Source: an uncultured Collinsella sp. (GTDB lineage Bacteria; Actinomycetota; Coriobacteriia; Coriobacteriales; Coriobacteriaceae). Taken from it: a stretch of 32,338 nucleotides of DNA. Positions 8,254 to 17,832 of this stretch are shown piece after piece. A program made the position numbers and the translations under genes. The notes under the pieces were generated by a model, which was given only the letters and a program-made list of their open reading frames with translations, ran no database searches and was not told where the DNA came from. The stretch's first letter is position 1; every line of letters starts with the position of its first letter. Location of the stretch: contig CAJLVJ010000020.1 of the NCBI GenBank assembly GCA_905210085.1, positions 1-32,338 of the forward strand. The letters run 5' to 3'.

Positions 8254-8388
8254 TCTTGATCTGTAACAGAAAGACAGTCTTTGAACCTCTAGTTGTTACA
8301 GAACAAGATCATTCGGCAGCCGCCAACCTTCCGTCTCAATCTGTAACAGTTACGGGCCCAAACAGCCGCCAAACGTTACAGATTGAGA
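8254..8388. repeat. Alternating inverted-repeat array 3 (2 units)
   Basis: Four motif copies start at 8254, 8294, 8334 and 8374, exactly 40 bp apart and alternating. None matches the consensus exactly, so this is the most diverged of the four arrays. Each unit shares a variant on both arms (T at motif position 4 in unit 1, A at position 5 in unit 2). The array fills most of the 8251-8425 gap between the DUF559-like gene and the gene upstream of it. The promoter and leader of the DUF559-like gene must therefore lie in or across the array, and its first motif is only 21 bp from the chosen start codon. Confidence 0.94.
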
Positions 8389-8425
8389 CAAAGTCAGGGC
8401 TGTAGGGCGACACCAGTCACATCCC

Positions 8426-9133
8426 CTACTCCCACTCCTGCTCGTAGATGTTGAGGGACTTTACGTAGCGCCCCTGGGCGCCCATGATGTCGCGGACCAG
8501 GCGCAAAAAGAAGCTGATACGCGAGGTGTCGAAGCCATCTTCTAGGTCTTCCGGATGGACGGCGCCGGGCCCGTCGATCGCCGTATCGCTCAGGCGCGCT
8601 ATGTCGTAGAGGTAGAGCTGCCCCGCCGTCAGCCAGACATCGTCGACGCAGGCGAGGCGCACCGCAATCGCACCGTCGCTCCAATGCTCCTTTTGCACGA
8701 TATGCGGGTCGTAGACATCAAAGCGACGGTCGGTGCGCGTATCCTTCAGCGCAACCGTGCCGTTCGCAGGATCCTTGCCCAAAATGCCAAAGCGCGAGAA
8801 ATACTGTGTGTCGCGCACCTGCTCGAGCCGCTTGAGCGAGGCAGGCGAAAGCGATACCGGTGGCTCGTCAACATACAGCTCGAGCAGCGTCTTGCCATGG
8901 CGATAGGGGCGCTCGAAGAGCAGCCAATCGGTAAATGCCATGTTGTAGGCCATGATTTCGTTTTGCGAAGGCTCGGTGCAATAGCTGAGCCACGGGTCGA
9001 CAATGATCTCGAACTGTTCGCGCGCCGGCTCCAAAAACTGGAACTTCCGCAGCATCCAAAAATGGGCCATGTCGGCAATATCGTTGCCGACGGCTTCGGC
9101 CAGCTGCGCTCGATCTAAAGCGTGATCAGTCAT
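8426..9133 (-). CDS. Conserved-looking protein of unknown function
   Basis: A 235-residue acidic, soluble-looking protein with no signal peptide or membrane segment. It is rich in aromatic residues; features include an ADMAHFWMLRKFQFLEPARE segment near the N terminus, MAFTDWLLFERP near residue 65, and DPHIVQKEHWSDGAI followed by a stretch of beta-like residues near 145-175. I do not recognise a family with confidence. The MAFTDW...G..LLELY pattern recalls the region found in some SEC-C-associated hypothetical proteins, but no SEC-C cysteines are present. The start is clear: GAGGAGG lies five bases before ATG 9133. The gene is followed by array 3. Confidence 0.7.
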   Translation of the reverse strand: MTDHALDRAQLAEAVGNDIADMAHFWMLRKFQFLEPAREQFEIIVDPWLSYCTEPSQNEIMAYNMAFTDWLLFERPYRHGKTLLELYVDEPPVSLSPASLKRLEQVRDTQYFSRFGILGKDPANGTVALKDTRTDRRFDVYDPHIVQKEHWSDGAIAVRLACVDDVWLTAGQLYLYDIARLSDTAIDGPGAVHPEDLEDGFDTSRISFFLRLVRDIMGAQGRYVKSLNIYEQEWE

Positions 9134-9428
9134 GGCATCCTCCTCAAACTGATGGACCTCAATTTGAGCTTACGAGGAGGGTGGGCAGCCACGACCAGCG
9201 CGGGCAAAATAGGCCTCCGGCTGCAAACCAGATGCTGACCAAACACTTGACGAAAAGCTTGACCGAAAATGCGCACCGCAACAAAACCGCAGGTAAACAT
9301 AGACGGCCAACCCGCCCTTTTGAGCCAGATACCCGCAGCCACCACAGAAACAACAGGTGACCACAGCCCAAGAAGTCGACAAATGAACACCCGTACGTCG
9401 ACAAACGAGCAAATCGCTCGCAAAGAGT

Positions 9429-9482
9429 GTCCCCAACGACTAGACAAAAATGACCAGTCATTGGGGACGTTCTTAAATGACT
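9429..9482. repeat. Nested palindrome in the 9134-9485 intergenic region
   Basis: GTCCCCAACGACT (9429-9441) pairs with AGTCATTGGGGAC (9456-9468) with one mismatch. The same AGTCATT (9456-9462) can instead pair with AATGACT at 9476-9482, so two alternative hairpins share an arm just after gltD. The rest of the 352-bp gap has no supported gene. On the minus strand it is open in all three frames for about 300 bp, but no ribosome site or recognisable protein is seen. Confidence 0.7.
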
Positions 9483-9485
9483 ACT

Positions 9486-10967
<1,482 letters not shown>

Positions 10968-10972
10968 GGCAC

Positions 10973-13900
10973 TTACGCCTCCTTCTTGGTCGAAGCAACA
11001 GAGCTGGCGGTGGTGGACGCAGCGCCCGCAGCACCGCCCGCGACATCAAAGCGAGCGACATCCGCGGCACTCGCGCGCCCGGTCACAATGTCAAACGCCA
11101 GCTCCTCGGCTTGCGCATGCGTCTTGCCCACAGCCTCGGCCGCAGCGACAATCGCCAGCACGCGCTCGTACTCGGTCGGAATGACCTTCACAAAGTGCTT
11201 GCTCATCGAGTCGAAGCTGTAGAGCAGCTTAATGCCGCGCGGGCTCTGCGTCGCGTCCACGTGCTCCTGGATGAGCTCGCGAATCTGCGCCAGCTCGCCG
11301 GCCGTCGGGGCCTTGAGCTCAACGCTCTCGTGGTTCACACGGGCATCGAGCGTGCCGTACTGGTCAAAGACGTAAGCCACGCCGCCCGTCATGCCGGCGG
11401 CGAAGTTCTGCCCGACCTCGCCCAGGATGAGCGCCAGACCGCCCGTCATGTACTCGCAGCCATGGTTGCCGCAGCCCTCGACCACCACCGTGGCACCGGA
11501 GTTGCGCACGCCAAAGCGCTGGCCTGCCAAGCCGTTAATAAAGCCGCGACCGCTCGTGGCGCCAAAGAAGGCCACGTTGCCCACGATGATGTTCTCGTCG
11601 AACTTGTAAGTCGCATGCGGGTTGGGGCGCACCGACACCTCGCCGCCCGAAAGGCCCTTGCCAAAGTAGTCGTTGGCGTCGCCGCACACGTTGAGCGTAA
11701 TGCCGCGCGGCAGGAAAGCGCCAAAGCTCTGACCGGCCGAACCATCGCAATCGATGGTAATGGAGCCGGCGGGCAGGCCCTCGGGATGCGCCTTGGTCAC
11801 CACGTTGCCCAGGATGGTGCCCACGCAGCGGTTGACGTTGGCGATATCGGCGCGGAAGCGAATCGGACGCAGGTGCGCACGGGCATCGGCCGTATAGGGC
11901 ACAAACAACGTGGAATCGAGCGTCTTGTCGAGCTCGCTGTCCGCAGCCATCTGCGGCAGGAAGTGGCGACCGTCGGCGCCCGGAATATGGGCACCGAACT
12001 CGCAGGTCGCGCTCGCCAGCACGGGCGACAGATCGAGCAGGTTGGCCTTGCGGTTGCCCGGGACCTCGACCTGGCGCAAGCACTCGGGATGGCCGACCAT
12101 CTCGTCGACGGTGCGGAAGCCCAGGCTCGCCATGACCTCGCGCAGCTGCTCGGCAACAAAGAGCATAAAGTGCTCAACGTGCTCGGGCTTGCCGCGGAAG
12201 CCGCGACGCAGGCGGCAGTTTTGCGTGGCGATGCCGGCCGGACAGGTATCCTGCTGGCAGTCGCGCTGCATGAGGCAGCCCATGGAGATGAGCGGCATGG
12301 TCGCAAAGCCAAACTCCTCGGCGCCCAACAGGCAGGCGACGGCGACGTCGGTGCCGTCCATGAGCTTGCCGTCGGCCTCGAGCACCACGCGTGAGCGCAG
12401 GCCATTTTGCAGCAGCGTCTGCTGGGCCTCGGCAAGGCCAAGCTCCAGCGGCAGGCCGGCGTGCCAAATGGAATCGCGCGCCGCGGCACCTGAGCCGCCA
12501 TTGTGGCCGCTGATCAAGATCTTGTCGGCAGCGCCCTTGGCCACACCGGTGGCGATGGTGCCGACGCCGGCCTCGCTGACCAGCTTGACCGACACGCGCG
12601 CGCCGGGGTTGGCGTTCTTAAGATCGAAGATAAGCTCCGCCAGGTCCTCGATGGAGTAGATGTCGTGGTGCGGCGGAGGCGAGATCAGGCCAATGCCGGG
12701 CGTGGACTGACGGACCTCGGCAATCCAGGGGTAGACCTTCTTGCCGGGCAGGTGTCCGCCCTCGCCGGGCTTGGCGCCCTGGGCCATCTTGATCTGAATC
12801 TCGAAGGCGCTGCACAGGTAGCGGCTCGTCACGCCAAAGCGCGCGCTTGCCACCTGCTTGATGGCGGAATTCTTGGAGTCACCGTTGGCCAGCGGGGTCT
12901 CGCGACGCGGATCCTCGCCGCCCTCGCCCGAGTTGGAACGACCGTGCAGGCGGTTCATGGCGATGGCCATGCACTCGTGTGCCTCTTTGCTGATGGAACC
13001 GTACGACATGGCGCCGGTGTTAAAGCGGCGGACGATGTTGAGCGCGGGCTCCACCTCGTCGAGCGAAACCGGCGTGCGGCCGCTGGCATCAAAGTCCAGC
13101 AGGTCGCGCAGGCGCACGGCACGGCCGGTGCGGTGCAGGCGGGCGCTGTACTCCTTAAAGGTGTCGTAGCTGTCCTCGCGGCAGGCGGTCTGCAGCAGGT
13201 AGACGGTCTGAGGGTCGATCAGGTGATCTTCGCCACCGAACGGGCGCCACTTGGTCAGGCCCAGTGTGGGCAGCTGATCGGGAGCCGGACTCTTAAGGAT
13301 GGCAAGCGCGGCGTCATAGCGCTCATTCTGCTCGCGCTCGACGTCCTCGATACCCATACCGCCCACACGGCTCACCGTACCGGCAAAGTACGCGTTGACG
13401 AACTCCGGCGTAAAGCCCACGGCCTCGAAGATCTGCGCCGAATGGTAGCTCTGCACCGTGGAGATGCCCATCTTTGACATGATGGAGACAATGCCGGCAG
13501 TCGCAGCCTTATTGTAGTTGGCGATGCCCTGCTCGGCCGTCACGTCCAGGTCGCCGCGTGCCGCCAGATCGCGGATGCACGCATGTGCGTTGTACGGATA
13601 GATGCCGCTCGCGGAGTAGCCCACCAGTGCCGCAAAGTCGTGCGGGGACACGGCGTCGCCGCACTCCACCACGATATCGGCAAAGGTGCGCACGCCAGCG
13701 CGGATCAGATGGTTGTGCACGCAGCCCACGGCAAGCAGCGACGGCACGGGCACCTCGCCCGCTTCGGCGCGATCGCTCAACACCACGATGTTCACGCCGT
13801 CGCGGACCGCGGCCTCAACGTCCTCTGCGAGCTGCTTGAGTGCAGCCTGCAGCGCGCCCTCGCCGGCATCGCGGCGGTAGACGGCACGGAAACGGCGGGT

Positions 13901-15670
13901 CTTAAAGCCCACGCGGTCGATGGCGCAGATACGCTCGAACTCCTCCTCGCTCAGCAGCGGGCGCTCCAGGCGCACCAGCTGGCAGGCCGTACGGGAGTCC
14001 TCGAGCAGGTTGCCGTGGTTGCCCAGGTAGAGCGTGGTCGAGGTGACCATATGCTCGCGAAGGGCGTCGATCGGCGGGTTCGTGACCTGGGCGAACAGCT
14101 GATAGAAGTAGTCAAAGAACGAGCGCGTCTTCTTGGACAGGCAGGCCAGCGGCGCATCGATACCCATCGAGGCGAGCGGCGCCTTGCCCTGCTGGGCCAT
14201 GGGACGCACGACTTCGTCAACATCATCCCAGTGATACCCGAGCTTGGCCATGCGCACGGCGGCGGGCACCTCGGCGTCCTCGGCGGGCGTGGGCGCGACG
14301 GGCTTGTCGAGCGCGTCGACGGTCAGCGTCTCTTCGGCGATCCAGTCGCGATAGGGCTTTTCCTTGGCGTAACGGGCGCGCAGCTCGTCGTTGTAGATGA
14401 CGCGGCCGCGGGCAAAATCGACCTCGAGCATCTGGCCCGGTCCCAGACAGCCGCTCGTCAGGATGTTCTCGGGGCTCACCTCGATGGTGCCCACCTCGCT
14501 CGCCAGCATAAAGCGGCCGTCGCGCATCACGTAGTAGCGGGCGGGGCGCAGGCCGTTGCGGTCGAGGGCGGCACCCAGCGTGCGACCGTCGGTAAAGGCG
14601 ATGGCGGCCGGGCCGTCCCAAGGCTCCATGAGCATGGACTGGTAGGCGTCGTAGGCGCGGCGTTCCTCGCTCAGGCTGTCGTTGTGGTCCCACGGCTCGG
14701 GCAACAGCATGGATGCGGCGCGCGTGAGCGGGCGACCGTTCATGACCAAAAACTCGAGCACATTGTCCAAAATCGCGGAATCGGAGCCCTCGCGGTTGAT
14801 GATGGGCATCACGTGCTCAAGATCGTGCTGCAGCACGGGGCTGTACAGGTTGGGTTCGCGGGCGCGGATCCAGTTGACGTTGCCCTTGAGGGTGTTGATC
14901 TCGCCGTTGTGGATGATAAAGCGGTTGGGGTGCGCGCGCTCCCAGCTGGGTGTAGTGTTGGTGGAGTAGCGCGAGTGGACGAGCGCCACGGCCGTTTTGA
15001 CGGCGGCGTCGTTGAGGTCGATGAAGAAGCGGCGCATCTGCGTGGCGACCAACATGCCCTTGTACACGATGGTGCGCGAGCTCATGGAGCACACATAGAA
15101 GATCTTGTCGCGCAGGGCAAACTCGGCGTCGGCCTTCTTTTCGATGGTACGGCGGCACACGTACAGGCGACGCTCAAAGGCATCGCCGGCGGGCGTGTCG
15201 TCCGGACGGCCCAGGAAGGCCTGCAGGATGGTAGGCATGCAGGCGCGGGCCGTCTCGCCCAGGTCGTGCGGGTCGACGGGCACCTCGCGCCAAAAGAGCA
15301 GCGGCACGCCAGCCTCGGCGCAGCCTTCCTCAAACACGCGGCGGGCATCCTCTACGCCCTTGTCGTCCTGCGGGAAGAACAGCATGGCCACGCCATAGTC
15401 GCCCTCTGCCGGCAGAATCTGGCCGCACTTTTGAGCCTCTTTACGGAAAAAGTGATGCGGAACCTGGAACAGGATGCCAGCGCCGTCGCCGGTGTTCTTC
15501 TCGAGTCCCGTGCCACCGCGGTGCTCCAAGTTGACCAGAATGGACAGCGCATCGTCCAGAATCTGGTGATGGCGCTCACCGTTGATATCGGCAAGCGCGC
15601 CGATGCCACATGCATCGTGGTCGAATTCGGGGCGATAAAGGCCCTGCTGCTGAGCGGAATCTGCCTGCAT
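10973..15670 (-). CDS. gltB: Glutamate synthase large subunit
   Basis: The 1565-residue enzyme makes glutamate from glutamine and 2-oxoglutarate. The class II glutaminase nucleophile is C21 (DACGIG) after a 20-residue propeptide that should be removed. The glutaminase, central, FMN-binding and C-terminal beta-helix GXGXG domains follow in order. The 3Fe-4S cluster region is visible as GCLMQRDCQQDTCPAGIATQ. The C terminus has an Ala/Thr/Ser-rich tail that is slightly longer than usual. GGGGAGG lies seven bases before ATG 15670. The gene is followed five bases later by gltD. The upstream gap 15671-15854 contains no gene and no convincing promoter. A very long opposite-strand frame (13583-15694) is a coding shadow. 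Confidence 0.97.
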   Translation of the reverse strand: MQADSAQQQGLYRPEFDHDACGIGALADINGERHHQILDDALSILVNLEHRGGTGLEKNTGDGAGILFQVPHHFFRKEAQKCGQILPAEGDYGVAMLFFPQDDKGVEDARRVFEEGCAEAGVPLLFWREVPVDPHDLGETARACMPTILQAFLGRPDDTPAGDAFERRLYVCRRTIEKKADAEFALRDKIFYVCSMSSRTIVYKGMLVATQMRRFFIDLNDAAVKTAVALVHSRYSTNTTPSWERAHPNRFIIHNGEINTLKGNVNWIRAREPNLYSPVLQHDLEHVMPIINREGSDSAILDNVLEFLVMNGRPLTRAASMLLPEPWDHNDSLSEERRAYDAYQSMLMEPWDGPAAIAFTDGRTLGAALDRNGLRPARYYVMRDGRFMLASEVGTIEVSPENILTSGCLGPGQMLEVDFARGRVIYNDELRARYAKEKPYRDWIAEETLTVDALDKPVAPTPAEDAEVPAAVRMAKLGYHWDDVDEVVRPMAQQGKAPLASMGIDAPLACLSKKTRSFFDYFYQLFAQVTNPPIDALREHMVTSTTLYLGNHGNLLEDSRTACQLVRLERPLLSEEEFERICAIDRVGFKTRRFRAVYRRDAGEGALQAALKQLAEDVEAAVRDGVNIVVLSDRAEAGEVPVPSLLAVGCVHNHLIRAGVRTFADIVVECGDAVSPHDFAALVGYSASGIYPYNAHACIRDLAARGDLDVTAEQGIANYNKAATAGIVSIMSKMGISTVQSYHSAQIFEAVGFTPEFVNAYFAGTVSRVGGMGIEDVEREQNERYDAALAILKSPAPDQLPTLGLTKWRPFGGEDHLIDPQTVYLLQTACREDSYDTFKEYSARLHRTGRAVRLRDLLDFDASGRTPVSLDEVEPALNIVRRFNTGAMSYGSISKEAHECMAIAMNRLHGRSNSGEGGEDPRRETPLANGDSKNSAIKQVASARFGVTSRYLCSAFEIQIKMAQGAKPGEGGHLPGKKVYPWIAEVRQSTPGIGLISPPPHHDIYSIEDLAELIFDLKNANPGARVSVKLVSEAGVGTIATGVAKGAADKILISGHNGGSGAAARDSIWHAGLPLELGLAEAQQTLLQNGLRSRVVLEADGKLMDGTDVAVACLLGAEEFGFATMPLISMGCLMQRDCQQDTCPAGIATQNCRLRRGFRGKPEHVEHFMLFVAEQLREVMASLGFRTVDEMVGHPECLRQVEVPGNRKANLLDLSPVLASATCEFGAHIPGADGRHFLPQMAADSELDKTLDSTLFVPYTADARAHLRPIRFRADIANVNRCVGTILGNVVTKAHPEGLPAGSITIDCDGSAGQSFGAFLPRGITLNVCGDANDYFGKGLSGGEVSVRPNPHATYKFDENIIVGNVAFFGATSGRGFINGLAGQRFGVRNSGATVVVEGCGNHGCEYMTGGLALILGEVGQNFAAGMTGGVAYVFDQYGTLDARVNHESVELKAPTAGELAQIRELIQEHVDATQSPRGIKLLYSFDSMSKHFVKVIPTEYERVLAIVAAAEAVGKTHAQAEELAFDIVTGRASAADVARFDVAGGAAGAASTTASSVASTKKEA

Positions 15671-15854
15671 CGCGATCCTCCCCTAGATATTTAGACAGTC
15701 AGTTGAATAGGCATAGTAGGAGCATCGCCGGCCCGTTGTGTTTCCCGCCCGTTTCGAAACAATCGCGTAACGCACGCCCTACGAGTGGACACCGCCGACC
15801 TCAAGGACGGCAACAAGGGCCCAAGTTCGACCTGTAAACTCACCGCTTCAAACA

Positions 15855-16069
15855 TCTCAATCTGTAACAGTAAGACCCAATTTCGACGACTAACTGTTAC
15901 AGATTGAGATTTTCTGCAGGACAGTTTTGGTTTGTCTCGATCTGTAACACGAAGGGCCGGTTTTTGCAGCTAACTGTTACAGATCGAGATTTTCCATAGG
16001 ACCATTTCTTCCTGTCTCGATCTGTAACACCTAGGTCCAATTTCCATCCCTAGTTGTTACAGATCAAGA
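15855..16069. repeat. Alternating inverted-repeat array 4 (3 units, exact 40-bp phase)
   Basis: Six motif copies start at 15855, 15895, 15935, 15975, 16015 and 16055, exactly 40 bp apart and alternating in orientation. Units 1 and 2 have perfectly complementary arms; in unit 1 both arms carry the same A-for-G variant at position 5. The two inter-unit spacers (15910-15934 and 15990-16014) are alike at their left ends (TTTTC, then AGGAC). Loops share a central run of T. The array lies in the divergent gap between gltB and the Nramp gene, ending 122 bp before the latter's start. Confidence 0.95.
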
Positions 16070-16191
16070 TATTTCGGCAACTCCTTTCCCCATTTTATTC
16101 AAATACAACAATTTTGTTAGTCTCGGTTAACCTTTAAGCCTAAAACGGGTACCCTTTACGGCGTCAAACAAACGGCACGCAGGAGCGCACC

Positions 16192-17448
16192 ATGCTCAAC
16201 CATCTCAAACAACACTTTGGCTCCCGGCGTACCGGTGGTCACGGAGGCCTAGACATTGCGCGGCATGTCGGCCCCGGGCTGCTCGTGACCGTCGGCTTTA
16301 TCGACCCGGGCAACTGGGCCTCCAATATGGCCGCGGGCTCGCAGTTTGGCTACGCGCTGCTGTGGATCGTCACGCTGTCCACAATTATGCTCATTGTGCT
16401 GCAGCACAACGCGGCACACCTGGGTATCGCCACGGGCGCCTGTCTTGCCGAGGCCACGACACGTTACCTTCCCCGCTTCGTTGGGCGCACGGTGCTTGCC
16501 AGCGCCTATCTCGCGACCATCGCCACCGCCATGGCCGAAGTCCTGGGCGGTGCGATTGCCCTTCAAATGCTCTTTGGGCTGCCCGTGCGCGCGGGCTGCG
16601 TCATCGTGGCGGCAGTATCGATGGCGATGCTCATGACGAGCTCCTACAAGCGCGCCGAGCGATGGATCATCGCCTTCGTAGGCGTGGTAGGACTCTCGTT
16701 TTTGGCTGAGCTTACGCTGGTCAAGGTCGACTGGCCGCAGGCCGCCGCAAGCTGGATCACACCCAGTATGCCCACCGGCTCGGCCGCGATTATCGTTAGT
16801 GTCCTGGGTGCGGTCGTTATGCCCCACAACCTCTTTCTACACTCCGAGGTCATCCAATCCATGCACTTCGAAGGCCAAGGCGAGCAGGTTATCGAGGAAC
16901 GTCTGCGCTACGAGCTCTTCGACACGCTCTTTTCGATGGGCGTGGGCTGGGCGATCAACTCGGCCATGGTCATCCTGGCCGCAACGACCTTCTTTGCGCA
17001 CGGCATTCTCGTAGACGACCTCGCCGTCGCAGCGGACACGCTCTCCCCCATTCTGGGCCCGGCAAGCTCCACCATCTTTGCGGTGGCGCTGCTGTTTGCG
17101 GGCATATCGAGTAGTGTGACGGCGGGCATGGCGGCGGGCACCATCACCGCGGGCATGTTCGACGAGGAATACGACATCCACGACCGGCACTCATCGATTG
17201 GAGTGGCGGTCTGTTTCGTCGGCGCAGTGGCGGCGTGCCTGATCGTCCCGAATCCTTTTGAGGGTCTCATCTGGAGTCAGGCGCTGCTGTCGCTTCAGTT
17301 GCCGATTACGGTCTTTGTGCTCATACGACTCACCAGTTCGCCCCGCGTTATGGGCAAATACGCCAACTCGCGCCCGCTCAACGCGCTGCTCGTAGGGATC
17401 GGCGTCATCGTGACGATTCTCGACATCGTGCTGCTAACGGGAATGTAA
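16192..17448 (+). CDS. mntH: Nramp-family divalent metal transporter
   Basis: The 418-residue integral membrane protein has about eleven hydrophobic segments and both Nramp metal-site motifs: DPGN at residues 38-41 and MPHN at 210-213. Family members import Mn(II) or Fe(II) with protons. Met in the MPHN motif favours transition metals over Mg/Ca. Start ATG 16192 follows AGGAG. The upstream 16100-16160 region is AT-rich with an AACAATTTTGTT dyad at 16108-16119 and short palindromes GGTTAACC and GGGTACCC. These may hold a metal-dependent operator, but no clear MntR or DtxR consensus is seen. The gene has array 4 upstream and a decayed array half unit downstream. Confidence 0.9.
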   Translation: MLNHLKQHFGSRRTGGHGGLDIARHVGPGLLVTVGFIDPGNWASNMAAGSQFGYALLWIVTLSTIMLIVLQHNAAHLGIATGACLAEATTRYLPRFVGRTVLASAYLATIATAMAEVLGGAIALQMLFGLPVRAGCVIVAAVSMAMLMTSSYKRAERWIIAFVGVVGLSFLAELTLVKVDWPQAAASWITPSMPTGSAAIIVSVLGAVVMPHNLFLHSEVIQSMHFEGQGEQVIEERLRYELFDTLFSMGVGWAINSAMVILAATTFFAHGILVDDLAVAADTLSPILGPASSTIFAVALLFAGISSSVTAGMAAGTITAGMFDEEYDIHDRHSSIGVAVCFVGAVAACLIVPNPFEGLIWSQALLSLQLPITVFVLIRLTSSPRVMGKYANSRPLNALLVGIGVIVTILDIVLLTGM

Positions 17449-17479
17449 TTGAGATGGCGTGACTGTCCAGATATAACGC

Positions 17480-17519
17480 CTCAATCTGTAAAACGTGAGA
17501 CCGTTTTAAACCGTCAGAT
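17480..17519. repeat. Decayed half unit of the alternating repeat family
   Basis: CCTCAATCTGTAAAA (17480-17494) differs from the family variant TCTCAATCTGTAACA at two positions. It is followed by a 25-base loop-like stretch (17495-17519) with the family's AGACCGTTTT...CCGTCAGA pattern. The matching reverse motif expected at 17520 is absent, replaced by the left side of the adjacent terminator. I read this as a remnant. Confidence 0.7.
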
Positions 17520-17526
17520 AAATCAA

Positions 17527-17560
17527 AAGGGTCCCGGCCGAGAATTCGACCGGGACCCTT
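17527..17560 (-). terminator. Terminator for the rubredoxin transcript
   Basis: AAGGGTCCCGG (17527-17537) pairs perfectly with CCGGGACCCTT (17550-17560). On the minus strand the hairpin is followed by TTTTGATTT. It lies between the convergent mntH and rubredoxin genes and probably ends the minus-strand transcript, possibly both. Confidence 0.8.
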
Positions 17561-17600
17561 GGACAGAGCTACATGTTGTTACAAGTCGTGTGTCTACGAG

Positions 17601-17744
17601 CTACTCCTCGACAAGCTCAAACTCATCGGGGCCGACGCCGCAGACCGGGCACACGTAGTCCTCGGGCAGCTCGGGCGTGTCGACCTCAACCTCGTAACCG
17701 CAAACGGTGCACACAAACTTATACGTCTTCTTCTCCTCAGCCAT
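17601..17744 (-). CDS. Rubredoxin
   Basis: A 47-residue one-electron iron protein. It begins MAEEKKTYKFVCTVCGYE and has the two knuckles CxxCGY (cysteines at residues 12 and 15) and CPVCG (32 and 35), spaced as in short rubredoxins. The usual Tyr, Pro and Asp residues (LPEDYVCPVCG, then PDEF) are present. The residue after the second knuckle is V rather than the common A or V/K, which is unremarkable. GGAG lies six bases before ATG 17744. It sits 88 bp downstream of a flavin reductase on the same strand, its likely electron donor. The acceptor, for example a flavodiiron protein or rubrerythrin, is not in this window. Confidence 0.93.
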   Translation of the reverse strand: MAEEKKTYKFVCTVCGYEVEVDTPELPEDYVCPVCGVGPDEFELVEE

Positions 17745-17788
17745 GATGTTCTCCTCTCGAACGTGACTGTTGGTGTACTTACTTATTA

Positions 17789-17815
17789 GTATATATTCTC
17801 AATAACATAATGCAA
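17789..17815 (-). promoter_or_regulatory. Candidate rubredoxin promoter with AT-rich dyad
   Basis: On the minus strand TTGCAT (17815-17810) and TATACT (17794-17789) are separated by 15 bases in an AT-rich gap unlike the GC-rich surroundings. TTATT/AATAA half sites at the flanks (17783 and 17801) form an imperfect dyad over the -10 that could bind a redox or Fur-type regulator. The spacing is short, so this is a candidate only. Confidence 0.4.
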
Positions 17816-17832
17816 GTATTTTTAGAACATTT

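Noticed and set aside
9130..9447. Three overlapping minus-strand open frames of about 90-105 codons
   Set aside because: All three frames being open together indicates a composition effect. None has a ribosome site or a recognisable protein.
13583..15694. 703-codon open frame opposite gltB
   Set aside because: It is antisense to a certain gene, rich in low-information His/Arg/Val/Ala sequence, and has no recognisable domain or ribosome site. It is a GC-rich coding shadow, like the frame at 5284-6771.
15825..15839. Extra arm-like sequence before array 4
   Set aside because: It has several mismatches to the motif and does not fall on the 40-bp grid.
16108..16140. MntR or DtxR-type operator before mntH
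   Set aside because: Short dyads are present, but none matches the known consensus well enough to annotate as an operator.
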